From assembly GCF_003458415.1 (NCBI RefSeq), contig NZ_QRUF01000027.1:1-15728 (forward strand): a stretch of DNA of 15,728 nucleotides, read 5' to 3'. The translations under genes and the position numbers were made by a program. The notes beneath the pieces were generated by a model. The model ran no database searches. It saw nothing but the letters and a program-made list of their open reading frames with translations, and was not told where the DNA came from. Every line of letters starts with the position of its first letter. Positions within the stretch are counted from its first letter, which is position 1. The stretch is from Collinsella sp. AF25-2LB. Lineage in GTDB: Bacteria > Actinomycetota > Coriobacteriia > Coriobacteriales > Coriobacteriaceae. Below are positions 1 through 6,758 of this stretch, in pieces.

Positions 1-428
1 CTTGCCGCGGAGTTGTTCTGGCCCAGGCCGTTCTGATAGGCGCGCTCTTCTTCGTACAGGCGGCCGAGCGTGGGGGCATCGACGTTCTCGGCAAAGACCG
101 AGAACTTGCCGGCGCGCAGCTGTGGATCGATCATAAAGCGCACGAGGGGCTCGCCGACAAAGACATAGCGGCGCTTTTCGGCCTGCGCCTTCACGAACTC
201 GCGGACCTCGCGCGAAAGCTCGGGGTAGAACGGGGCGAGCATGGGATCGTCGTCGGCGGCGATAAGGATGGTATAGAGTGCCGGCGCCGTGTTGACGCCG
301 TTAATCACCAGAGTCTGATCCTCCATGTCGCGAGCGGCCTGCTTGGCAAGCTTCTTAAAGGAGAACGGGGCACGGGTGGCACCGAAGATGCCGGCCACGT
401 GGTCCTCGAAGATGTTCAGGAAGTTCAC
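1..428 (-). CDS. DUF3662 / FhaA-like protein, N-terminal part (cut by window edge)
   Basis: Partial gene: 142 codons are visible before it leaves the window. The GTG start at 428-426 lies inside a GTGA overlap with the stop of the upstream kinase gene, so the two are almost certainly translationally coupled; a GGAGAG sits about 10 bases upstream inside the kinase gene. The protein opens VNFLNIFEDHVAGIFG and continues with FSFKKLAKQAARDME, LVINGVNTAPALYTILI, a stretch on Pro-Glu-Leu-Ser and YVFVGEPLVRFMID. This is the pattern of the DUF3662 domain at the N-terminus of actinobacterial FhaA. In that family a disordered linker and a C-terminal FHA domain follow; both would lie beyond the left edge and are not seen. 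FhaA proteins bind phosphothreonine on partners of Ser/Thr kinases, typically in cell-wall control. Kinase adjacency supports this. The domain call is fairly sure, the FHA part is inferred. Confidence 0.78.
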   Translation of the reverse strand, partial: MNFLNIFEDHVAGIFGATRAPFSFKKLAKQAARDMEDQTLVINGVNTAPALYTILIAADDDPMLAPFYPELSREVREFVKAQAEKRRYVFVGEPLVRFMIDPQLRAGKFSVFAENVDAPTLGRLYEEERAYQNGLGQNNSAA

Positions 429-2278
429 GAAAGATCACTCTCCGTATAGGTTCTTTGGTATCCGAGCAAATATAGGCATATCCCAACGATTATAGAGGAT
501 AGGATTCCCGCAACCGCCGCCTTGGCGATGACCGCGGCTGCAAGGCTGGCAATTTCCATATGGTGTGCAAGACAGGACGCCGCTGCGCAGCCGATGCCGG
601 TGACAGCGATGGCGGCGATTGCGGCAAGGTTTGAGCCCTGATTGGCACGCTTGGCATGGACATTGAGCAGCGCAGATGACGCCGCGGCAGTTGCCGCGAC
701 CAGCACAAAGGCAGCCCAAAGGAGCGGGTCTCCCAGCGCTGCAGCAACGTTACCGAGCCCCAGCACGCCTCCGGCTGAAAGCGCGACCGTGGCCAGACGG
801 GCAAAAAGCGCGCCCATGCCCGTTGCCGCGGCGGCGCTTGCCGGGCCGAGCCAAAATGACGCGACGCCGGCGGCGACCCCAGCTGCCAGGAAGGTATTGC
901 CGGTCAGACAGCCAAGCGCGAGTGCACAGGTGAGCGTGGCGCTCGCGGCAGTCTCGGTGCGACCCCAGGCGATCCACCAACCGGACATGGCGGCGGCAAA
1001 GATCACCGCGACGGGCAGCATCGACAGGATGCCCTGTGCCTGCATGGTGGCGTTGGCCATGAGCACCAAAAAGCCCACAGCCGAGATGGCCGAGCCAATC
1101 TGGGGGGCCAGGCCAGCCGCCGCTCCGATCGCGATAGCCGCAATGACCAGGCCGGGAAGCGCCGCGACCCCGGCCGTTTGCATCAGCAAAAAGCTAAAGG
1201 TGCCGCACGTTAGCGCCGAGATAGTGCGCATGGTGTAGTCGCGCGCATGGCTCCAGCGCGTGCCCGCCCAGCCGAGTGCGGGGTCGACCTCGATGGCGTC
1301 GTCCTCGTAGTGCGACGGCTCGATATCGTCGAGCTCCTGCTCGTCATCCGAAAGCTCGCCAACCATTTGCTCCAGGCTGCGACGGCCTTCGCGCACGCTG
1401 CCCAGACCGGCAAGGAGCTGGTCGCAAAATGCCTCGATGCTGTTGGGGCGGTCCTGCGGCATGGGGGAGAGCGCGCTCATGAGCGCGCTCTCGGCTCCCG
1501 GGGGAAAGTGTGGTATCAGCTCGCTGGGATAGGTGGCGCCGCCGATGATGTGGCCGAGCGAGTCGGCGGGCGTGGCCGCCATAAAGGGGGCGCTGCCACA
1601 CAGGCCCTCGTAGATCACACAGGCAAGGGCAAAGACATCAGCGCGTTCGTCGACCGTGCCGGTCTCGATATCGAGCTGCTCGGGCGGCATGTAGCCGATG
1701 GTGCCGCCGCGCGAACCGCCAAAGCCACCGGCGGACGACAGTCGCGCCATGCCAAAGTCGGTGAGCTTTACATTGCCCGAGTGGTCGATGAGCACGTTGG
1801 CGGGCTTAATGTCCAGGTGGAGTACGCCATTACTATGGGCGAAGGTGAGCGCCTGGCCCAGGGCATCGGCAATAGCTGCGGCCTCGTCAAAGGTAAGTGA
1901 GTGGCCGTCCACGCGGTGCAAAAACTCGGCCAGCGACATGCCATCGACATACTCCATGACTAGGTAGGCATAGGCTGTGTCGTGCGTAAAGTCGATGACC
2001 TGCACGATATTGGGATGTTGAAGCATGGCGGCGGTGTGCGCCTCGCGCAGGACATCCATGATGTCGCTGGCGGGCATGCCGGCACCGTTGATAAGGGGGA
2101 TACGCTTAATGGCGACGCGGCGGCGCAGGTGCGTGTCGCGGCAGATCTCGATGGAGCCAAAACCGCCGGTCGCAAGTGTCTCGAGCGGCTGGTACCGCTT
2201 GAGCAGCTCGCGAGAGCTGGTGCCCTCCAAAGGAACGTCCGGCGAGAACCGGGCGGTATGTTGCGAGAAAAGCGGCAT
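425..2278 (-). CDS. Ser/Thr protein kinase with C-terminal multi-pass membrane domain
   Basis: Eukaryotic-type kinase of about 617 aa. The kinase domain covers roughly residues 29-290: glycine loop TGGFGSI near 40, VAIK lysine near 58, an alpha-C Glu near 79, catalytic loop HLDIKPAN near 154-161, DFG near 174-176, and PPEQ near 198. The loop reads HLD rather than HRD, so this is a non-RD kinase. An acidic linker (about 298-340) leads to about eight hydrophobic Ala/Gly-rich segments (about 355-610). PASTA repeats are absent. I chose ATG at 2278 over TTG at 2284 because GAGGG at 2289-2285 gives a 6-base spacer to ATG and none to TTG. The gene is followed by the FhaA-like gene with a GTGA overlap, making a kinase-reader pair. 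Substrates are unknown; the membrane tail suggests sensing at or in the membrane. Kinase identity is very secure. Confidence 0.93.
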   Translation of the reverse strand: MPLFSQHTARFSPDVPLEGTSSRELLKRYQPLETLATGGFGSIEICRDTHLRRRVAIKRIPLINGAGMPASDIMDVLREAHTAAMLQHPNIVQVIDFTHDTAYAYLVMEYVDGMSLAEFLHRVDGHSLTFDEAAAIADALGQALTFAHSNGVLHLDIKPANVLIDHSGNVKLTDFGMARLSSAGGFGGSRGGTIGYMPPEQLDIETGTVDERADVFALACVIYEGLCGSAPFMAATPADSLGHIIGGATYPSELIPHFPPGAESALMSALSPMPQDRPNSIEAFCDQLLAGLGSVREGRRSLEQMVGELSDDEQELDDIEPSHYEDDAIEVDPALGWAGTRWSHARDYTMRTISALTCGTFSFLLMQTAGVAALPGLVIAAIAIGAAAGLAPQIGSAISAVGFLVLMANATMQAQGILSMLPVAVIFAAAMSGWWIAWGRTETAASATLTCALALGCLTGNTFLAAGVAAGVASFWLGPASAAAATGMGALFARLATVALSAGGVLGLGNVAAALGDPLLWAAFVLVAATAAASSALLNVHAKRANQGSNLAAIAAIAVTGIGCAAASCLAHHMEIASLAAAVIAKAAVAGILSSIIVGICLYLLGYQRTYTESDLS

Positions 2279-2358
2279 GGCCAACCCTCGTGCGTTTAAA
2301 GTTCGTTTGCGAGCGGCGGGCGCCGAGCCGAGCCGTTCGCGGTGGCATAGATGCTGCT

Positions 2359-2364
2359 AGTGTA
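2359..2364 (-). promoter_or_regulatory. Possible -10 box for the kinase gene
   Basis: On the minus strand this reads GTGCTACACTAGC, with TACACT as a plausible actinobacterial -10 about 80 bases before the kinase ATG. No recognisable -35 lies 16-18 bases upstream, so the call rests on one hexamer. Confidence 0.25.
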
Positions 2365-2438
2365 GCACGCTCGGGTGCATGGGGAGGATAGCGGGATGCG
2401 AGGTTGCCTGTCTGGCTTGGCTCTGTTTTGGCTCGCTC

Positions 2439-2608
2439 GGAAAGCGCACCCCACTTTGCGACCAAATTAAGGGATGCACTTTCCGAATGGGGTGGTCTGC
2501 GGAAACTGCGTCCCAGAATATTGGCGTAGAGCGGGATGCGCTTTCCGGATGGGCGCTCAAAAGGAAACCGCATCCCACTTTGGAGCGCCAAAACGGGATG
2601 CGGTTTCC
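2439..2608. repeat. Three tandem hairpin units, 62-bp period, alternating inverted 14-mers
   Basis: Six related 14-mers alternate in orientation. Forward arms GGAAA(G/C)(C/T)GC(A/G)(C/T)CCC and similar start at 2439, 2501 and 2563; inverted arms GGGATGC(A/G)(C/G)TTTCC start at 2471, 2533 and 2595. Start-to-start steps are 32, 30, 32, 30, 32, so the unit is 62 bp and each half is about 31 bp. Loops are 18 bases and spacers 16 bases. Unit 3 is a perfect 14-bp stem (2563-2576 with 2595-2608) with an inner TTTGG-AGCG-CCAAA stem. In unit 1 the two differences from perfect pairing become G-U pairs in minus-strand RNA; unit 2 is more degenerate. This resembles a dispersed intergenic (REP/BIME-like) family, but I cannot name it. 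Confidence 0.85.
2559..2608 (-). terminator. Candidate terminator for the YcxB-like gene
   Basis: Read on the minus strand, the perfect hairpin of repeat unit 3 (14-bp outer stem plus 5-bp inner stem) is followed at once by TTTTG. It lies 57 bases after the stop of the YcxB-like gene and before the kinase gene, where a terminator is expected. The T-run is only four long, so strength is uncertain. Confidence 0.5.
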
Positions 2609-2664
2609 GCTGTCAATCTAAGTTACGCCTAAGCAGGCGGCCGGAGTTTGGACCCCGGCTCGGG

Positions 2665-3381
2665 TTAGCGCTTCTTCTTGTTCTTCTTCTGCTTGCGCTG
2701 CTTGCCCTTGGTCTCCTGGGGCTTGTCGCCCTGTTTGGCTTCGGCGGCGGCCTTTTCTGCCTTCATCTTCTTGCGTTTGGTCTCGATGCGGAGTTTTTTG
2801 TTGATGCGTGCCTTAAGGAAGGTGCCAAACTGCTCGGCATCGCCGCGAACAAAGGTGTCCTTAGGGATCGTCACGCCCTGGTCGGCGAACATGGCCACAA
2901 AGATGCGCTCGCCGTCGAGCACGTGGTCGAGCTTTTCAAACGGGAAGAACTGCGACTTGCCGCTCTTGCCCCAAACCATCAGGCCGTCCTCGTTGGCGGC
3001 GACGCGGCGATAGCGGCCACCCATGGACTCGTCGGCCTCGACGGCGTCGATAAAGTCGCGGGCGAGGGTGTGGTGCAGGTTTTTGCTCCACCAGGCCAAA
3101 AAGGCGCCGAATACGATCAGGACGACGCCAAACTTGATCCAGTTGCCGCCGGCCACCAACATGCCGATGCCGATGAGCGCGGCAATCGCGGCGGCGACAT
3201 ACAGCGAGCCACGGCGCCTGGGCGAGGCGACCAGGCGGGCGAAGTCGGTGACGAGGTCGTTTTCGTACTGGTACTCGTTGAGGTACAGGATGCCGTCGTC
3301 GGCTGCGGCCTGCTCCTCGAGCGCGACCTCGACCTGGTCGGCTGCTTCGGAGGGAACGAGGTTGCTCTCTGCGTCTGCCAT
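2665..3381 (-). CDS. YcxB-like membrane protein
   Basis: Protein of 238 aa. Residues 1-30 are acidic and Ala-rich. Two adjacent hydrophobic segments lie at about 60-77 and 82-97, joined by a short turn (AGGNW). A soluble C-terminal domain follows (about 100-205), with FPFEKLDHVLDGERIFVAMF then GVTIPKDTFVRGD and a final helix. Two membrane helices followed by a PH-like sheet ending in I-P-K-x-x-F is the layout of the YcxB-like family (Pfam YcxB), whose function is not established. The tail from about 205 is extremely Lys-rich (KKNKKKR at the end) and probably contacts RNA, membrane or acidic partners; that is inference. AGGAG lies 10 bases before the ATG. It is divergent from dnaX across 115 bp. 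Confidence 0.72.
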   Translation of the reverse strand: MADAESNLVPSEAADQVEVALEEQAAADDGILYLNEYQYENDLVTDFARLVASPRRRGSLYVAAAIAALIGIGMLVAGGNWIKFGVVLIVFGAFLAWWSKNLHHTLARDFIDAVEADESMGGRYRRVAANEDGLMVWGKSGKSQFFPFEKLDHVLDGERIFVAMFADQGVTIPKDTFVRGDAEQFGTFLKARINKKLRIETKRKKMKAEKAAAEAKQGDKPQETKGKQRKQKKNKKKR

Positions 3382-3496
3382 GCTCTTTGGACTCCTATCG
3401 CGGCGGGCTCGCCGTACGGGTTATTATGAATGCAGTATGCCGTGCGACCGCATGGCCGTCGCGGCAACAAGACTCAGTATACCCGGGGGAGCACCC
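3382..3496. other. Divergent intergenic region between YcxB-like gene and dnaX
   Basis: Both promoters should be here. A minus-strand CATAAT (3428-3423) is a reasonable -10 for the YcxB-like gene, without a clear -35. No convincing dnaX promoter is seen. I looked for an SRP RNA, which often precedes dnaX in Gram-positives, and found no GGTCAGG-type core and no tRNA. Confidence 0.4.
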
Positions 3497-5923
3497 ATGG
3501 AATCGTTGTACCGAAAGTATCGCCCGCTCACCTTCGACTCCGTGGTGGGCCAGCAGCATATCGTCTCGACGCTCGAGCACGCCATCACCGAGGGGCGCCT
3601 GTCCCACGCCTACCTGTTCTGCGGACCGCGCGGCACGGGCAAGACCACCATGGCGCGCATTCTGGCCAAGGCACTGCTGTGCCGCAATGCCGAGGCGGCG
3701 CGCGCCGAGGGTGCAAGCGGCTGCATGCCCGACGGTACTTGCGAGGAGTGCGAGCTCATTGCCGAGGGCAACCACCCGGATGTCTACGAGCTCGATGCCG
3801 CAAGCCGCACGGGCGTGGACAATGTGCGCGAGGAGATCATCAACTCCGTCAACTTTGCCCCGGTGCGCGGCAAGTACAAGATCTATATCATCGACGAGGT
3901 CCACATGCTCACGACGGCGGCGTTCAACGCGCTGCTCAAGACGCTTGAGGAGCCGCCGGCGCACGTGATCTTTGTGCTGTGCACCACCGACCCGCAAAAG
4001 ATTCTGGAGACCATCCTCTCGCGCTGCCAGCGTTTCGATTTCCATCGCATCGGCAACGAGGATATCGAGCACCGCCTGGCATACGTGTGCGAGCAGGAGG
4101 GCTTCGATTACGACGATGAGGCGCTGGCTATCGTGGCGCGCCATGCCAAGGGCGGCATGCGCGACGCGTTGTCCACGCTGGAGCAGCTGAGCGTCTTTGG
4201 CAACGGTTCTGTGCATGCGGACGACGCCCGCTCTCTTTTAGGCGAGGTTTCGGACCAGATTCTGGGCGAGTTTTCCCGCGCCATTGCCGATCGCGATGTT
4301 GCCGAGCTCTATGGACTGATCCGTACGCAGGTCGAGGAAGGAAACGACCTGCTGGAGCTGACGCGCGACCTGGTGGCGCACGTGCGTGACGTGTACGTTG
4401 CCTGCGTTGCCGGTGCTCGTGCCGAGCTGTTTGAGGGCGGCTCCGAGCAGGCCGAGGCGCTTGCTGCCGAGGCCGCTGCCTTTGGCGAGCATCCTGCCGA
4501 CCGCCTGGCCCGTGTGCTGACGGTGCTCGACGATGCCGCACTGGAGATGAGGGGCGCGAGCGACGTGCGCCTGGTGCTCGAGATTGCCTGCACGCGTCTG
4601 GCGCGTCCCGAGGCCGATTTAACGATTGAGGCATTGGCCGAGCGCGTGGCACGCCTGGAGGCCATGGTTGCCAACGGCGCCGTGCCGGCGAGCGTGGCTG
4701 CTGCTCAGGCCGCCGCGCCTGCAGCATCCGTACCCGCTGCTGCCCAACAGCCGACGCTCATTTCGGGCGCTCGTGCTGCCGCTCCGGCGGCATCCGCTGC
4801 CCCTGCTGCTACGTCCGCGCGCCAGGGTGGCATGCCTTGGGACCGTGGTGCTGCCGCTCCGGCGGCTCAGCCTGCACCCGTGTCAGCTTCCAAGCCTGCA
4901 GCGCCTGCACCTCAGCCTGCGCCGGCTCCGACGCCTCAGCCCCAGTCCAACAATGCCGCCCAGGTTGCTGCCGCCGGCGCCGCCGAGACCCCCGCGGTCG
5001 AGGACGCCGGCGAGCTGCAGCGCAAATGGGCCGAGGTCGTCGAGCGCGTCAAGGCGCGTCAGGCTTCCTACGCAGGGCTTTTGCTCAACGCCCGCGCCAC
5101 GGCCGACGACGGCTCCAAGCTCACGGTCTCGTTCCCCGCGGGTTCGACTTTTGCCATTAAGATGCTCGGTCGCGCCGATACGCAGTCGGTGGTCCTACCG
5201 ACGGTCTGCGCGGTCTTCGGTCGTCGTACCGTCGACTATGTCCTGGATGGGGGTGGCACGCCGGCTCCTCAACATGAGGAGCATTCTCCATCTGCACGGG
5301 CTGCGGCATCTGCGGACCCGCAACCCGTGTCCTCGGCGGCCCCTGTATCCTCGAGCGCCAGCGCGCCGCAGCAGCAAGCGGCACCGGTAACGGCATCGAC
5401 CTCGTCGGCGCCTAAGCCCGCGGCGCCCAAACCGGCTGCTCCGACACCCGCGCCCAAGCCCGTCTCGCCCGCGCCCAAGTCGTCTGACCTGGGCAAAGCC
5501 CCCTGGCTACGCTCCGACAACCCCGCCGGTGCTCCTGCCACGGGTAAGCTCCCGACCGAGCCCGCACCCCGTGCGCCCGAGCGCTCGGCTGCCCCCAAAG
5601 CTCAGCCTGTCGCGCAGTCCGCGCCGTGGGAATCCGAGCAGGTGCCCTACGACGACGCTATGGTCGGCGGCTTCGCTGGCGATGCGAGCGGGGACGATCT
5701 GCCTCCGTTCGACGTGCCGGGTGCGACGCCCGCGCCCAAGTCCGCTGTAGCTGCCCCCAAAGAGGAGGACGCTCCTGCAGCTCCCTGGGAGTCCAACCCC
5801 GGCGCCGGCAGCCCCTTCGGCCACCAGGGCGCAGCCCCGAGCATCCCGCAGACCGAGGACGAGGCCAAAGACCTCATCCGCAGCGTCTTCGGTCAGGCCA
5901 CCATCTTCAAACCGGTGGAGTAG
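3497..5923 (+). CDS. dnaX: DNA polymerase III subunit gamma/tau
   Basis: Clamp-loader ATPase of 808 aa. It starts MESLYRKYRP, the universal DnaX opening, with GGGGGAG 5 bases upstream; the frame stays open a further 158 codons upstream but that part is not conserved. AAA+ domain: Walker A GPRGTGKT at 43-50, zinc cysteines C62, C76, C82 and C85, Walker B IIDEVH at 131-136, sensor CTTD near 162, and LSRCQRF at 174-180. The lid and collar domains run to about 385. From about 395 the protein is Ala/Pro-rich with short ordered islands: one at about 500-590 (LQRKWAEVVERVKARQ) resembles the domain before the tau tail. The far C-terminus reads DLIRSVFGQATIFKPVE. Four Pro-Trp motifs sit in the tail. 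I saw no slippery heptamer for making a short gamma form. Length is above the usual 550-650 aa because of the linker. Confidence 0.97.
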   Translation: MESLYRKYRPLTFDSVVGQQHIVSTLEHAITEGRLSHAYLFCGPRGTGKTTMARILAKALLCRNAEAARAEGASGCMPDGTCEECELIAEGNHPDVYELDAASRTGVDNVREEIINSVNFAPVRGKYKIYIIDEVHMLTTAAFNALLKTLEEPPAHVIFVLCTTDPQKILETILSRCQRFDFHRIGNEDIEHRLAYVCEQEGFDYDDEALAIVARHAKGGMRDALSTLEQLSVFGNGSVHADDARSLLGEVSDQILGEFSRAIADRDVAELYGLIRTQVEEGNDLLELTRDLVAHVRDVYVACVAGARAELFEGGSEQAEALAAEAAAFGEHPADRLARVLTVLDDAALEMRGASDVRLVLEIACTRLARPEADLTIEALAERVARLEAMVANGAVPASVAAAQAAAPAASVPAAAQQPTLISGARAAAPAASAAPAATSARQGGMPWDRGAAAPAAQPAPVSASKPAAPAPQPAPAPTPQPQSNNAAQVAAAGAAETPAVEDAGELQRKWAEVVERVKARQASYAGLLLNARATADDGSKLTVSFPAGSTFAIKMLGRADTQSVVLPTVCAVFGRRTVDYVLDGGGTPAPQHEEHSPSARAAASADPQPVSSAAPVSSSASAPQQQAAPVTASTSSAPKPAAPKPAAPTPAPKPVSPAPKSSDLGKAPWLRSDNPAGAPATGKLPTEPAPRAPERSAAPKAQPVAQSAPWESEQVPYDDAMVGGFAGDASGDDLPPFDVPGATPAPKSAVAAPKEEDAPAAPWESNPGAGSPFGHQGAAPSIPQTEDEAKDLIRSVFGQATIFKPVE

Positions 5924-5944
5924 CCGTACGGGCGGGTATACTGC

Positions 5945-6418
5945 TCAAGAAGAGAACCCCTTGCCCGGGCGCATTTGTATTTCGGACATGTGTAGTGTGG
6001 TGCCGCGTATGTCGCATTTGAGCAGACAGGTGCGTGACGGTCGGCCTAGGATGCTGAGGTCGATACGATACGTCGCATGGCTGTCCGTGTACTCGACTTG
6101 CTCGGCGTTAATGGTTGCTCCGATTGCCAAATAAACGCCTAGCTCGGCATCGACAATCTTGAAGTCCTTTATCTTGACCTTGAACTCTTGATAGAGGGAC
6201 GGGCTGTTGTAGTAGACGGTTCGGGTTCCGTCGGTGCACTCATCGGTCGTCTCCCATTTGACGACGGGCTGGTCCGAGCTGGCTATCAGCAGTTCTGCTC
6301 CAAAAGCTATGGCATGGGTGATGACAACCAACAATGCCCAGCCGACAAAGAGATAGAGAACCACATATGCAACGGGGTGTTTTGAGCGGATGTTTTGGAG
6401 CGCGTTGGGGGCATTCAT
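5945..6418 (-). CDS. Small single-pass membrane protein, function unknown
   Basis: Protein of 157 aa that I do not recognise. One strong hydrophobic segment lies at about 16-41 (VAYVVLYLFVGWALLVV onward), after a short basic N-terminus, so the bulk is probably outside the membrane as a type II protein. The remaining 110 residues look beta-rich (FKVKIKDFKIVDAELGVYL, ATYRIDLSILG) and contain three cysteines. GGAGGT lies 5 bases before the ATG and TATAAT lies 35 bases upstream, so this is a properly equipped gene. Base composition is clearly lower in G+C than the flanking genes, suggesting later acquisition. It converges on dnaX with only 21 bp between stops and no evident terminator. Confidence 0.7.
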   Translation of the reverse strand: MNAPNALQNIRSKHPVAYVVLYLFVGWALLVVITHAIAFGAELLIASSDQPVVKWETTDECTDGTRTVYYNSPSLYQEFKVKIKDFKIVDAELGVYLAIGATINAEQVEYTDSHATYRIDLSILGRPSRTCLLKCDIRGTTLHMSEIQMRPGKGFSS

Positions 6419-6452
6419 GGGGCACCTCCAAATTACTATCTATGGCAATCAA

Positions 6453-6458
6453 ATTATA
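6453..6458 (-). promoter_or_regulatory. -10 box for the small membrane protein gene
   Basis: A perfect TATAAT on the minus strand ends 34 bases before the ATG at 6418, which would give a leader of about 28 bases. No strong -35 is at the standard distance; ACGGTG or CGGTGA occupies that position. Confidence 0.5.
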
Positions 6459-6497
6459 CCCCGCTGCCATGCGCGTCACCGTGAGCAACGGATCGGC

Positions 6498-6638
6498 ATG
6501 CAGGTCTTTAGCGGTGCAAATGAAATGTCGGATTCCGGCTCTACAAGATTTAGCTTTCAATATTATGCAGATGCGAATTATTCAACTTTGCATAATCTTC
6601 GGGTGCGGCTTGCACTCCAGGACATGTATATCGACTGA
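6498..6638 (+). pseudogene. Possible gene remnant
   Basis: From ATG at 6498 to TGA at 6638 a plus-strand frame encodes about 46 residues with a natural-looking composition (GSTRFSFQYYADANYSTLHN, then LRVRLALQDMYID). It has no Shine-Dalgarno. Just upstream a different frame reads MAIKLYPAAMRVTVSNGS, also protein-like, as if a frameshift separates two parts of one old gene. This is pattern recognition only; it may be chance. Confidence 0.22.
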
Positions 6639-6677
6639 GGTAGCGTGACTGCCCCGCTTGCTGGCCGCGCGCCGTGG

Positions 6678-6683
6678 TACGAT
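6678..6683 (+). promoter_or_regulatory. Possible -10 box for ybaB-recR
   Basis: TACGAT followed by TTTTTGAG lies 75 bases before the ybaB ATG. TTGCTG at 6658-6663 is the nearest -35-like element, but the 14-base spacer is short. Confidence 0.3.
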
Positions 6684-6731
6684 TTTTGAGTTTGAAAGTC
6701 CCGCCGCGTCCCGGCTGCCCTTGCAGCTCGG

Positions 6732-6745
6732 CGTGCGGCCGCACG
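6732..6745 (+). promoter_or_regulatory. 14-bp perfect palindrome just before the ybaB ribosome site
   Basis: CGTGCGGCCGCACG is fully self-complementary and ends 2 bases before AAAGGAG. It could be a protein-binding site or, in RNA, half of a tight hairpin limiting ribosome access. Confidence 0.4.
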
Positions 6746-6758
6746 TAAAGGAGCCATC

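Larger units (their letters stand above)
2279..2664. other. 386-bp intergenic region holding a hairpin array
   Basis: No convincing gene is present; the short reading frames here are translations of the inverted repeats. Positions 2439-2608 hold three tandem hairpins, described separately. A lone half-copy beginning GGGATGCG lies at 2393. A possible -10 (TACACT) for the kinase gene is on the minus strand at 2364-2359, with no good -35. A small hairpin CGCCT-AAGC-AGGCG lies at 2626-2639. Confidence 0.7.
6419..6758. other. 340-bp AT-richer intergenic region with possible gene debris
   Basis: It holds the minus-strand promoter of the small membrane protein gene at its left end and the ybaB upstream region at its right end. 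Between them is AT-rich sequence including an inverted repeat ATTATGCA (6562-6569) / TGCATAAT (6589-6596). A plus-strand frame ending at 6638 (TGA) has a protein-like last 45 codons (…RFSFQYYADANYS…LALQDMYID) but no start signal; it may be the tail of a decayed gene. No RNA gene was recognised. Confidence 0.5.

Noticed and set aside
2439..2608. CRISPR array
   Set aside because: Repeats are 14 bp, alternate in orientation, vary in sequence, and have 16-18 base spacers with no cas genes nearby.
2106..2621. Short frames in the 2300-2620 gap containing repeated G-M-R-F-P-type peptides
   Set aside because: They are translations of the inverted-repeat array, not a conserved repeat protein.
3023..3496. 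158-codon upstream extension of dnaX
   Set aside because: It overlaps the divergent YcxB-like gene, while MESLYRKYRP with a good ribosome site is the family start.
3382..3496. SRP RNA or tRNA next to dnaX
   Set aside because: No SRP core motif and no cloverleaf or TTCRANYC arm was found.
5750..5770. Programmed frameshift site in dnaX (CCCCCAAAGAGGAG)
   Set aside because: In the reading frame the heptamer does not fit X XXY YYZ, so slippage as in E. coli dnaX is not supported.
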